DNA of 64,000 nucleotides from Alphaproteobacteria bacterium (lineage in GTDB: Bacteria > Pseudomonadota > Alphaproteobacteria > UBA2966). Shown piece by piece: positions 23,375-31,052 of the stretch. Under the pieces are notes generated by a model. It had not been told where the DNA came from, did no database searches, and was given only the letters and a program-made list of their open reading frames with translations. How positions within the stretch are numbered: position 1 is the first letter of the stretch; every line of letters begins with the position of its first letter. The stretch covers positions 111,423 to 175,422 of the forward strand of contig JAGWAU010000006.1 of NCBI GenBank assembly GCA_021296255.1, read 5' to 3'. The position numbers and the translations under genes are program-made.

Positions 23375-24178
23375 ATGAGCAACCCGCAACCGTTCGAAGT
23401 CTTCGGCATCCGCTATGCACGGCATGAAGGATGGCCGATCCCGGTCTATTTCGAACGCACGTCCGGGCGCGACACGATGGTCATGGACTTCTTCTGCTGG
23501 GTGGCGATCGGCCCCGAACGCACCGTCTTCATCGATACCGGCTTCGACGCCGACGAAGGAAGGTTCCGAGGTCACGAGTTCCTGCGCTGCCCCGCCGACA
23601 CCCTCTCGGAACTGGGCGCGGACACGACTCGGGCGACGGACCTCGTCCTTACCCACCTCCACTACGATCACGCGGGCAATCTCGACAAGTTTCCGAGTGC
23701 GACGTTGCACCTCCAGGAGAAAGAGATCGCCTTCGTCACCGGCCGCCGCATGAATACCCGCAATTTCAGACGCGCCTATCAATCGGACCACATCGAGCTA
23801 GTGTTGCGCGCGATCTACGATCGCCGCGCCACTCTGTACGACGGCGACTCGGAGATCACGCCCGGATTGTCGATCCACCGGGTCGGCGGACACACCATGG
23901 GCATGCAGGTGGTGCGCGTGTTCACCAAACGCGGCTGGGTCGCGCTGGCCTCCGACGCGATTCACTACTACGAGGAGCTCGAGCGGTCCGTGCCCTGGAC
24001 GAATGCCGTCGACATCGACGAGATGATTCATGCCCACGACATCCTCAGGGACATCGCGGAGTCCACCGATCACATCGTTGCCGCCCACGACCCGAAGGTG
24101 CTTCGGCAATATCCGGCACCGACCGCCGACCTCGAAGGATTCGCCGTCCGCCTTGATGTGGAACCGAGGGCCGGCTAG
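23375..24178 (+). CDS. Metallo-beta-lactamase-fold hydrolase, N-acyl homoserine lactonase family
   Basis: The 267-residue protein has the metal-binding motif THLHYDHAG (residues 93-101), a later His in RVGGHTMGMQVV, Asp in ALASDAIHYY and a final His in IVAAHDPK. This matches AiiA/AttM-type lactonases, which open lactone rings. In this context a lactone formed in ring or side-chain catabolism is as likely a substrate as a quorum-sensing signal. It follows the SDR gene after 69 bases and precedes an amidohydrolase after 18 bases, so the three probably form an operon with the second oxygenase pair. Confidence 0.88.
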   Translation: MSNPQPFEVFGIRYARHEGWPIPVYFERTSGRDTMVMDFFCWVAIGPERTVFIDTGFDADEGRFRGHEFLRCPADTLSELGADTTRATDLVLTHLHYDHAGNLDKFPSATLHLQEKEIAFVTGRRMNTRNFRRAYQSDHIELVLRAIYDRRATLYDGDSEITPGLSIHRVGGHTMGMQVVRVFTKRGWVALASDAIHYYEELERSVPWTNAVDIDEMIHAHDILRDIAESTDHIVAAHDPKVLRQYPAPTADLEGFAVRLDVEPRAG

Positions 24179-24196
24179 ACACGAGAGGGGACGCCG

Positions 24197-25063
24197 ATGA
24201 TCGTCGACATGCGCCTGCGCCCCCCGCTCGAGAGCTGGGTCGACAAACCGCAATTCCAGCGCGGCTCGGAGGCGAAGTATTATCCGTCCCGAATCGGGTT
24301 TCCCCGTCCGCCATCGGCCGAGCGGCGGTCGATCGAACTGCTCCTCCGGGAAATGGACGCCGCCGGCATCCGGTGGGGCGTGATCATGGGGCGGCAGTCC
24401 GCACCGCCCCTCGGCATGATCCCCAACGGCGAGATCGGGGACCTGATGGCCAGGCACCCCGACCGCTTCGTGTCGTTCACCGGAATCGATGTCAGCGCCG
24501 ACACCGACGATTCCCTCGCGGAGATCGACGGGTGCTTCGAACGCCCCGGGTTCAAGGGAGTGTCCATCGAGCCCGGCGCGTCCCCGACCCCGATGACCGC
24601 CGACGACCGGCGCCTCTATCCGATCTATGAGCACTGCCGCGACCGCGGCGTTCCCATCTCCATCACCTTGAGCGGCATGCTCGGCCAAATGGTCGGCGCG
24701 TCGTGGGAGTTCAATTCTCCCCAACCCCTCTATCGGACGGCGAAGGACTTCCCTGATCTACAGATCGTCGTCTCGCACGCCGCTTGGCCCTATGTGCAGG
24801 AGATGCTGGGTGTCGCTTTCGTTTGCGGCAACGTATGGGTTTCACCGGACCTCTACATGGTGGGGACCAACACCCCGGGGGCGGCCGAATACGTGAAGGC
24901 CGCCAATTCCTACCTCTCGGACCGGGTGCTGTTCGGTACGGCCTATCCCAGCCGGCCCCTCGTGGAGAGCGTGCAGGCGTTCGACGAGTGGATTTTCGAG
25001 CCCGGCGTCAAGGAACAGGTGCTCGGGCTCAACGCCCTGCGACTGATGCAGATGGACGCCTGA
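24197..25063 (+). CDS. Amidohydrolase-2 family protein (decarboxylase/hydrolase TIM barrel)
   Basis: The 288-residue protein has the amidohydrolase-2 pattern, with the SH in VVSHAAWPYVQEM and the closing LFGTAYPSRPLVESVQAF (canonical GTDxP changed to GTAYP). The opening MIVDMRLRPP lacks the usual D-x-H metal motif, which reads D-M-R here. Family members include non-oxidative decarboxylases (ACMSD, gamma-resorcylate decarboxylase) and lactonases. The changed metal-binding positions make the reaction uncertain. It is the last gene of the plus-strand run that starts at 20848. Confidence 0.85.
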   Translation: MIVDMRLRPPLESWVDKPQFQRGSEAKYYPSRIGFPRPPSAERRSIELLLREMDAAGIRWGVIMGRQSAPPLGMIPNGEIGDLMARHPDRFVSFTGIDVSADTDDSLAEIDGCFERPGFKGVSIEPGASPTPMTADDRRLYPIYEHCRDRGVPISITLSGMLGQMVGASWEFNSPQPLYRTAKDFPDLQIVVSHAAWPYVQEMLGVAFVCGNVWVSPDLYMVGTNTPGAAEYVKAANSYLSDRVLFGTAYPSRPLVESVQAFDEWIFEPGVKEQVLGLNALRLMQMDA

Positions 25064-25122
25064 CCCTCAACCCCTCGCGCCGAAGCGCCGAAAGCGTGGG
25101 TATTCGGGACGGGGTGAATGCG

Positions 25123-26502
25123 TCAATTCAGATAGCCGAGGAAACGCCACCAGAGATAGCTGACGGGCGTGAGCACGAGGAGACCTGTCAGGCCCACCGC
25201 GAGGCACGTCCGCGTGAGCTGCGCGTTGGGCACGTTGCAAACCGCGCCCACGATCAGCAGAGGTCCCATCTGGTAGGGTAGCAGGTAGTTCGAATACCCG
25301 ACCGCGTGCATGTTCAGGACGGTCGCTACCGGAAGCCCCGAAGCCTCCGCGATGCTCCCCGAAAGAGGCACCATGACGGCCGCGATACCCGGCGCCGTGA
25401 TGAGGAACTGGACCACCGTATCGATCAGGATCACCGCTGCAAACGTCATGACGTCGTGGCCCGGCTCGAAAGCGACGGCGGCGTGAAGTTCCCGCCCGAT
25501 GATCTCGCCGAGTCCGACATGGTCCACCAGGGCCCCGACCCCGAGGATGGCAGCGGTGAGGAAGATGGGGACGAAATTGATGTTGCCGGCGAAGATGGTC
25601 CGGGGCAGCACGCCTATGACCGGCAACATGCAAGCCAGCGCTGCCGCCAGGGCGATCCACGCTGGCGAGACCTGATGCGCGAAATCGGTCATCCAGGCCA
25701 ACAGCGCCAGTACGAGGAACAGTCCCAGACGCTTCTCGTCCGCCGAGGCTGGCGCATCGGTCGTCCCTTGGTCGGAGAATGTCGGGCGGTCGGGGAACAT
25801 CACCACGATCGCCCCGACGATCACCAGCGCCTTGAGGACGCCCAGCGTCGGAAAATGCAGCAGCAGGTAGGGTCCATAGGTCAGCACGACTCCGTAGACG
25901 CTTTCCGCCCCGCCCATCAGCACCAGATTGGGCACGTTTGCCGGCAGGATCCCGGCCGCAGGCGACGAGGTCCCGAAACCCATGGCCAGCACGACTCCGA
26001 GATAGCCGTTGCTGCCCGGCCGGAAGCCGAGCCGCTCGGCCAGCGCCATCGCGATCGGAGCCAGCAGGACGATCCGCCCCATGCTCGAGGGCATGAGGAA
26101 TGCCAGCACGACGCCGACGGTGACCATACCGGCGATCACGCCGGCGTAACCGAAGGTGAAGCGCCGGGCGAACGCGTTGGCGATGCGCGCGCCGAGCCCC
26201 GTGGTCTGCACGGCGGCGCCGATCACCAGGCCGCCGAAGACCGTCCAGTTCGCCGCGGAATGGAACCCGGAAAAGACGACCTCGGCGGGCGCCACGACCA
26301 GCAGCATGGCCAGGAGGAAGAACAGGAGAGAGGTCAGGATCTCCGGGATGATGGCCGTCGCCCACAACGCCAGCACCGCCACGATCAGCGCCGCGCTGTT
26401 GGCCTGGCTGACGCCGAGATCGAAGGGCCGCGCGACGGCGATCCAGAGGGCGGCCGCGCCGGCCGCGGCCGCGACGACATGGCGCAGGCGGAATACGTCC
26501 AT
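25123..26502 (-). CDS. SLC13/DASS-type anion transporter
   Basis: The 459-residue protein has about 11-12 hydrophobic segments. It includes the family's polar reentrant motifs AFLMPSSMGRIVLLAPIA and ATVLNMHAVGYSNYLLPYQMGPLL. DASS proteins move dicarboxylates, sulfate or other anions with Na+ or H+. ATG 26502 is chosen over an upstream GTG. It is encoded convergent to the amidohydrolase gene. The substrate is not clear; the neighbourhood suggests an organic acid. Confidence 0.85.
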   Translation of the reverse strand: MDVFRLRHVVAAAAGAAALWIAVARPFDLGVSQANSAALIVAVLALWATAIIPEILTSLLFFLLAMLLVVAPAEVVFSGFHSAANWTVFGGLVIGAAVQTTGLGARIANAFARRFTFGYAGVIAGMVTVGVVLAFLMPSSMGRIVLLAPIAMALAERLGFRPGSNGYLGVVLAMGFGTSSPAAGILPANVPNLVLMGGAESVYGVVLTYGPYLLLHFPTLGVLKALVIVGAIVVMFPDRPTFSDQGTTDAPASADEKRLGLFLVLALLAWMTDFAHQVSPAWIALAAALACMLPVIGVLPRTIFAGNINFVPIFLTAAILGVGALVDHVGLGEIIGRELHAAVAFEPGHDVMTFAAVILIDTVVQFLITAPGIAAVMVPLSGSIAEASGLPVATVLNMHAVGYSNYLLPYQMGPLLIVGAVCNVPNAQLTRTCLAVGLTGLLVLTPVSYLWWRFLGYLN

Positions 26503-26608
26503 GGGAACCCGAACCACGCCGTTCACGCCGGCCGGCTCGCGATACGTTTGCGCCGGGAGCGTGCCAGAGACGGTGCAGGAGGGCTTCCGTTCCGGCGATC
26601 GTTGGAGT

Positions 26609-26890
26609 TCAAGAGATCCTGGGGTTCAGCAAGAGCGGAAGCCAGGGCGCCGGGGGCAAGCAACCGTCTCCCATGGGGAAGGGCTTGCCGTTTCGGTCGA
26701 CCGGCGGTTGCGCGTTCAGCCGGTCGTAATAGCGCTGGATGTGAATCGGGTTCGTCTTGTCGAACGGCTCGACCAGCCGCTCCGGCTTGGACATCGAGCC
26801 CATGGCCGGTTCCGCCTCGTCCGCGAGCGCGGGCCCTGCGGCCACCAAGGTCAGACAGAACAGCGCGAGGACCGCGCGCCGGACAGGCAT
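26609..26890 (-). CDS. Small secreted protein with signal peptide
   Basis: The 93-residue product starts MPVRRAVLALFCLTLVAAG, with a clear signal peptide and a plausible cleavage after ALA-DEA. The mature part is short and Pro-rich (FDKTNPIHIQRYYDRLNAQPPVDR, GDGCLPPAPWLP). I do not recognise a family. It lies 106 bases upstream of the DASS transporter gene on the same strand. A periplasmic role linked to that transporter is possible, but not supported further. Confidence 0.65.
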   Translation of the reverse strand: MPVRRAVLALFCLTLVAAGPALADEAEPAMGSMSKPERLVEPFDKTNPIHIQRYYDRLNAQPPVDRNGKPFPMGDGCLPPAPWLPLLLNPRIS

Positions 26891-27148
26891 CACCACTGCG
26901 TTCCCGTGGTTCCCACAAGTCGTTGCATCCTAGGGATTTCCGCCTCGCGGCACAATTCGGGAATTCGCGGGAAGCCTTCGCCCGTTCAGCCGTTGGCGGA
27001 CAAGCCCCCGGAGAGTGCCTTGCCCGACAAGCGGCCGACGAACCCCCGCCGTCCCGTCCGTCGTGAACCGGGTCATTGATTTCGCCGGTCGAAACGTTGA
27101 CGATGGTCCGGCGGCGCACGTTCCGAAACGACCGAGGAAAGCACGGAC

Positions 27149-27673
27149 ATGCAGTTCCGGATGAAGCAGGTGTTCGACAGCTCGCGGGAGAAGCTGCGCG
27201 AGAAGCCGTCGCGCGGCCTGATGTCAGCGACCGTCGAGAGCCGGCAGGTCGACGGCTTTGAAAGCCACGTCTCCATTCGCGATTTCACCATCGTGGCGGA
27301 TGAGCCCAGGAATTTCGGCGGCGGGGACAAAGGCCCGAAGCCCTCGGAGATCCTGCTGGCGGCCCTGGCCGCCTGCCAGGAGGTGACCTATCGGCTCTAC
27401 GCCGACGCCATGGAGATTCCGCTGCGGAGCGTTTCCGTCACGGTGACGGGGGAGGCCGACCTGCGCGGTTTCGTCGACGTGGACGGCATTCGTGCCGGCC
27501 TGCAGCGGGTGACCGGCACGGTGACCCTGGACACGCCGGCCGGTCCGGAGGACATCTGGCGCCTGCGGGCCAGAGTCGACGCCCACTGCCCGGTGCTCGA
27601 CTCGCTCCAGACGCCGATCGAGGTCAGCCTGGACCTGGAGGTCACGAACTCGGAACGGCAGGCGGCGGAGTAG
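27149..27673 (+). CDS. OsmC-family protein
   Basis: The 174-residue protein has the OsmC/Ohr core: GPKPSEILLAALAACQEVTYRLYA with one reactive Cys. The second Cys follows in RVDAHCPVLDSLQ, close to the usual spacing. OsmC/Ohr proteins reduce organic hydroperoxides with a pair of Cys residues. Both Cys are present, so the protein may be active. It is transcribed divergently from the small secreted protein and stands alone, with no regulator adjacent. Confidence 0.9.
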   Translation: MQFRMKQVFDSSREKLREKPSRGLMSATVESRQVDGFESHVSIRDFTIVADEPRNFGGGDKGPKPSEILLAALAACQEVTYRLYADAMEIPLRSVSVTVTGEADLRGFVDVDGIRAGLQRVTGTVTLDTPAGPEDIWRLRARVDAHCPVLDSLQTPIEVSLDLEVTNSERQAAE

Positions 27674-27704
27674 CGGCCCTCATCGTCGTCCGCAGCCGCA
27701 CGAC

Positions 27705-27791
27705 ATGAGCAACGGCGACCTGAACCGGATTTCGAACTACATCTGGGGCATCGCCGACGACGTCCTGCGCTACCTCTATTATGTGCGCGGC
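27705..27791 (+). pseudogene. Remnant 5' end of a type I restriction methylase gene (hsdM)
   Basis: ATG 27705 opens MSNGDLNRISNYIWGIADD followed by VLRYLYYVRG, which matches the conserved N-terminal helix of HsdM proteins (RISNYIWGIADDVLRDxYVRGKYRD). After the glycine the homology stops and the frame becomes low-complexity Arg/Gly. No methylase domain follows. It is a truncated scrap. The MITE-like element lies 125 bases further on. Confidence 0.55.
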
Positions 27792-27916
27792 GGCGGTCGC
27801 GCTGCCCGAGGAGCCCGACGATCCGGACGCGGTGCGGCGGCTGCTCGCCGACGCCGCTGCGCACGGCGCGGATCGGCGTTACTTGTCTAGTCTCTCGGGC
27901 GGCCCGGAACACGGCG

Positions 27917-28072
27917 CAGACTGTGTGAAACATTAGCAAGATATAATCTTGGAGAAAATAATTCCGAATTATCTTTCTTTACGGAAGATAAAGTCGCAAA
28001 ATCTGTAAATTTCGGAGCGTCTGAGAAAATATTTCTATGTATTGGAAAGAAATTTGGTTTTCACACAGTCTG
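27917..28072. mobile_element. MITE-like AT-rich element with perfect 14-bp terminal inverted repeats
   Basis: CAGACTGTGTGAAA (27917-27930) and its exact reverse complement TTTCACACAGTCTG (28059-28072) bound a 156-base stretch that is plainly AT-rich, while all flanking DNA is GC-rich. GGCG stands directly outside both ends (27913-27916 and 28073-28076), as a 4-base target duplication would. Inside are further hairpins (CAAGAT-ATA-ATCTTG at 27937-27951; TTATCTT with AAGATAA). There is no coding capacity, so it would need a transposase in trans. The ACTGTGTGAAA end type resembles some IS termini, but I cannot name the family. Confidence 0.8.
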
Positions 28073-28202
28073 GGCGGTTCATCGCGCCAGAGAATGCCGG
28101 CCCCAGGAGGCCACGTGTGGCACACGCGGGGTCGAGTTTGCTACAACGGGCCGCGCCGCCCCCGGGCGGCGTCTGAATTCCTGTCGCAACGGCCCTTCCG
28201 GC

Positions 28203-28217
28203 CGTACGTCACGTACG
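28203..28217 (+). promoter_or_regulatory. Small hairpin next to the sat ribosome-binding site
   Basis: CGTACG (28203-28208), loop TCA, CGTACG (28212-28217) forms a perfect 6-bp hairpin 3 bases before the AAGGAGG ribosome site (28220-28226) of sat. It could influence translation start or be a protein-binding palindrome. Confidence 0.4.
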
Positions 28218-28230
28218 AGAAGGAGGACGG

Positions 28231-29496
28231 ATGTCCCAGTTGGTCAATCCCCATGGCGGGGGTGCCCTGAAGCCGCTGCTGGCGCCCGAATCGGAGCGTG
28301 CGGCCGGCCTCGAACGGGCCAAGTCCCTCAAACGTGTCCCGATCACGAGCCGCGAGGTGTCCGACTTCCTGATGCTGGCGATGGGCGCCTACACGCCGCT
28401 CGACGGCTTCATGGGGCATGACGACTGGCGTGGCGCCTGCGTCGACATGAGGCTTGCCGACGGCACCTTCTGGCCTATTCCCATCACGCTTTCCTGCGAA
28501 CGGTCCCTCGCCGACTCGATCGGCGACGGCGAGGAAGTCGCGCTCGTGGACGCGGATTCGAACGACGTGCTGGGCACGCTCGCCGTCGAGGAGAAGTACA
28601 TCATCGACCGGGAGCTGGAATGCAACAGCGTCTTCCGCACGATCGATCCTGGTCACCCCGGCGTACAGAAGGTCGTGGCCCAGCCCGAGGTCAATCTCGC
28701 GGGCCCCGTCGTCGCCTTCAGCGAGAGCCGCTATCCCCAAACCTACGAGGGCCTCTATTACCGCCCCGGCGAGACCCGTAGGCTATTCCGGGAGAAAGGC
28801 TGGTCGCGGGTGGCGGCGTTCCAAACTCGCAACCCCATGCACCGCAGTCACGAGTTTCTCGCCAAGATCGCGGTCGAGGTCTGCGACGGCGTGCTGATCC
28901 ATCAGGTCCTCGGCGCACTCAAGCCCGGCGACATTCCCGCCGGCGTCCGGGTCGAGGCCATCGACAAGCTCGTGGAGAACTACTTCGCGCCCGGCACCGC
29001 GGTCCAGGCGGGCTATCCCATCGAGATGCGCTATGCCGGACCGCGAGAGGCGCTGCTCCATGCCCTCTTCCGTCAGAACTTCGGCTGCTCCCACCTCATC
29101 GTGGGCCGCGATCACGCCGGCGTCAGCGATTACTACGGGCCGTTCGATGCCCAAGACGTCTTCGACGAGCTCGGCCCCGGCGACTTGGAGATCCGGCCCC
29201 TCAAGATTGACGTCACCTTCTTCTGTCACAAGTGCGAGGGCATGGCGACGGGCAAGACTTGTTACGATCCGGGCGACGGCGACCCGCCGGACGAGGCGGC
29301 CCGCATCGCCTTCGCCGCGGATGTGGCGACCGGCGCGGCCGAGGCCCGGCCCTGCGCGCACGGGCCCGAGACCAAACTCTCGATCTCCGGCACCCGTCTG
29401 CGCGAGATGTTCGCCAACCACGAGACCGTGCCCGAGGAGTTCAGCCGCCGCGAGGTTCTCGAGATCCTCCAGGCCTACTACGACGGCTTGGCGTAA
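28231..29496 (+). CDS. sat: Sulfate adenylyltransferase, homo-oligomeric (dissimilatory) type
   Basis: The 421-residue protein has the ATP sulfurylase signature [13 protein letters not shown] (Q198 on) and a later [15 protein letters not shown]. It also has a Cys-rich zinc-type segment [15 protein letters not shown], seen in the Sat of sulfate reducers and sulfur oxidisers. The enzyme interconverts ATP plus sulfate and APS plus pyrophosphate in the cytoplasm. With aprMBA following on the same strand it most likely runs in the ATP-forming direction during sulfite oxidation, as in sulfur-oxidising bacteria; the reverse direction cannot be excluded. Start ATG 28231 follows AAGGAGG. Confidence 0.95.
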   Translation: MSQLVNPHGGGALKPLLAPESERAAGLERAKSLKRVPITSREVSDFLMLAMGAYTPLDGFMGHDDWRGACVDMRLADGTFWPIPITLSCERSLADSIGDGEEVALVDADSNDVLGTLAVEEKYIIDRELECNSVFRTIDPGHPGVQKVVAQPEVNLAGPVVAFSESRYPQTYEGLYYRPGETRRLFREKGWSRVAAFQTRNPMHRSHEFLAKIAVEVCDGVLIHQVLGALKPGDIPAGVRVEAIDKLVENYFAPGTAVQAGYPIEMRYAGPREALLHALFRQNFGCSHLIVGRDHAGVSDYYGPFDAQDVFDELGPGDLEIRPLKIDVTFFCHKCEGMATGKTCYDPGDGDPPDEAARIAFAADVATGAAEARPCAHGPETKLSISGTRLREMFANHETVPEEFSRREVLEILQAYYDGLA

Positions 29497-29813
29497 GGAG
29501 GCGGCCGCGCCTTTTCCCGGCCCATCGGCTTGACAAAGTCCCGCTTCTCAAACTACTCAACACTCACAATCCCGGGTTCGCTAAGCGCGGCCGCGCTCGC
29601 GGCGGAATCACGGGTGCATGTAAGGCATCGACTTTCCGGACAGGGCAATCCCCGTCGCGTATGGACTTTGACTTTTACATTGCCGGTCGCGCGGACCGGT
29701 ATTCGGTCGGAGACCACGCTTAACCGTCATCGGGGGCTGGCGCCTGAGGCGGACTCGCTGACGATCCTCGGGTCCCTGCGGCAATCGAACTGGCTACCAT
29801 CGGGGTGCTTTTG
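29497..29813 (+). other. Gap between sat and aprM
   Basis: No gene is visible in these 317 bases. TTGACA occurs at 29530-29535, with a poor -10 candidate (CTACTC, 29553) 17 bases on. It may carry the promoter of aprMBA, but the evidence is weak. Confidence 0.4.
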
Positions 29814-30566
29814 ATGTTCAGCGTTAATCCCTTCGCCGAGATCTCGGCGACCATATCGCCCGCCGTCATGCAATGGTACATCATCGTGATGGCCCTATTC
29901 GTGGCGGGCGGCACGCTCTTCGACATGATCCATAAGAAGAGCGCCCGCTACTTCTTCCAGGACTGGACGGCCAAGAAGAAACGCGCGACCAAGCCGCTCG
30001 GCGGCGGCGAGATGGTCTCGCTCGCGGTCGAGACCGCCGTGGTCGACGTGCTCGCCTCGGGTGAGTTCTGCAAGGTGCCACGCCGCATCGCGCACCTGCT
30101 GTCGTTCTACGGCTTCCTGGCCTACCTCATCGCCACTGTCGTCATGGTGTTCTCGTACCCGACCAAGGAGATGGCCACCCCCACCTGGCTGCCCAACCTC
30201 TGGTACCTCGGCGCCGCGCTGGTCATGGTGGGCGGCTACTGGTTCTGGTTTTTCATCCGAGTCGACGTCGCCAAGGAGGAGCACTCGCCCTTCCGCCTGA
30301 TGCACGCCGACCTCTTCGTCGTTTCACTGCTGGCCAGCGTCACGCTAGGCTTCATCTGGGGCCTGACCCAGGCTGCCGGCGAGGCCGGCTGGGCCAACTT
30401 CTTCCTGGCGCTCTACGTCATCGCCAATACGGTGCTCTTCGTCGGCGTGCCGTGGTCCAAGTTCTCCCACATGTTCTACAAGCCCGCGGCGGCCTTCCAG
30501 AAGAAGGTCGAGGAGGCGGACGGCTCGACCAACCTGCCGCCCCCCGCCGACCGGCCCCTTCTCTAG
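29814..30566 (+). CDS. aprM: APS-reductase-associated membrane protein AprM
   Basis: The 250-residue protein has several membrane segments and the layout MQWYIIVMALFVAGGTLFDMIHKKSARYF, a conserved HLLSFYGFLAYLIATVVMVF and WYLGAALVMVGGYWFWFFIRVDV. This is the pattern of the AprM membrane protein. In many sulfur oxidisers AprM replaces the Qmo complex in taking electrons from AprBA to the quinone pool, and it lies directly before aprB, as here. The function follows from that genetic linkage and is not proven. ATG 29814 is used; there is no strong Shine-Dalgarno. Confidence 0.85.
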   Translation: MFSVNPFAEISATISPAVMQWYIIVMALFVAGGTLFDMIHKKSARYFFQDWTAKKKRATKPLGGGEMVSLAVETAVVDVLASGEFCKVPRRIAHLLSFYGFLAYLIATVVMVFSYPTKEMATPTWLPNLWYLGAALVMVGGYWFWFFIRVDVAKEEHSPFRLMHADLFVVSLLASVTLGFIWGLTQAAGEAGWANFFLALYVIANTVLFVGVPWSKFSHMFYKPAAAFQKKVEEADGSTNLPPPADRPLL

Positions 30567-30598
30567 AAGCGACACCGCCAATCCAGGAGCGTATCGGC

Positions 30599-31048
30599 AT
30601 GCCTACTTTCGTTTACATGACGCGTTGCGACGGCTGCGGAGAGTGCGTGGACATCTGCCCCTCCGACATCATGCACATCGACAAGACCTATCGCCGCGCC
30701 TACAACATCGAGCCCAACATGTGCTGGGAGTGCTATTCCTGCGTGAAGATGTGCCCGCAGCACGCCATCGACGTCCGCGGCTACGCCGACTTCGCGCCGC
30801 TCGGCCACAGCGTCCGCGTGCGCCGCGAGCCCGAGAAGGGCACCATCTCCTGGAAGATCAAGTTCCGCGACGGCCGCGAGAAGGACTTCGTCTCCCCCAT
30901 CCGCACCACGCCCTGGGGCTCGATCGAGGAGCCCAAGGACTTCCCGGCGCCGACGGAGGAGGAATACACGTCGCAGGAGCTCTGGCACGAGCCCGCCGCC
31001 CTGAAGATCGATGCCCTGCCCACTCTGGCGGGCAAAGAGAAGGCCTGA
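30599..31048 (+). CDS. aprB: Adenylylsulfate reductase, beta subunit
   Basis: The 149-residue iron-sulfur subunit has two [4Fe-4S] motifs: C10, C13, C16, C20 (CDGCGECVDIC) and C42, C45, C48, C52 (CWECYSCVKMC). It passes electrons between AprA's FAD and the membrane partner. CAGGAG precedes ATG 30599. It is 32 bases after aprM and 4 bases before aprA, a tight operon. Confidence 0.95.
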   Translation: MPTFVYMTRCDGCGECVDICPSDIMHIDKTYRRAYNIEPNMCWECYSCVKMCPQHAIDVRGYADFAPLGHSVRVRREPEKGTISWKIKFRDGREKDFVSPIRTTPWGSIEEPKDFPAPTEEEYTSQELWHEPAALKIDALPTLAGKEKA

Positions 31049-31052
31049 AGAC

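Noticed and set aside
23375..24178. Direct call as a quorum-quenching enzyme
   Set aside because: The fold and motif fit lactonases, but no luxI/luxR genes are nearby and the catabolic neighbours make another lactone equally plausible.
25306..27066. A 586-codon plus-strand frame opposite the DASS transporter
   Set aside because: Its product is Arg/His/Asp-rich low complexity with no family features; the minus-strand transporter explains the region.
27937..27951. A CRISPR-like or attenuator hairpin
   Set aside because: It is a single short palindrome within the AT-rich element and there is no repeat-spacer array.
29497..29813. A tRNA gene suggested by GGGTTCGC near 29573
   Set aside because: No cloverleaf arms could be built around the T-loop-like string.
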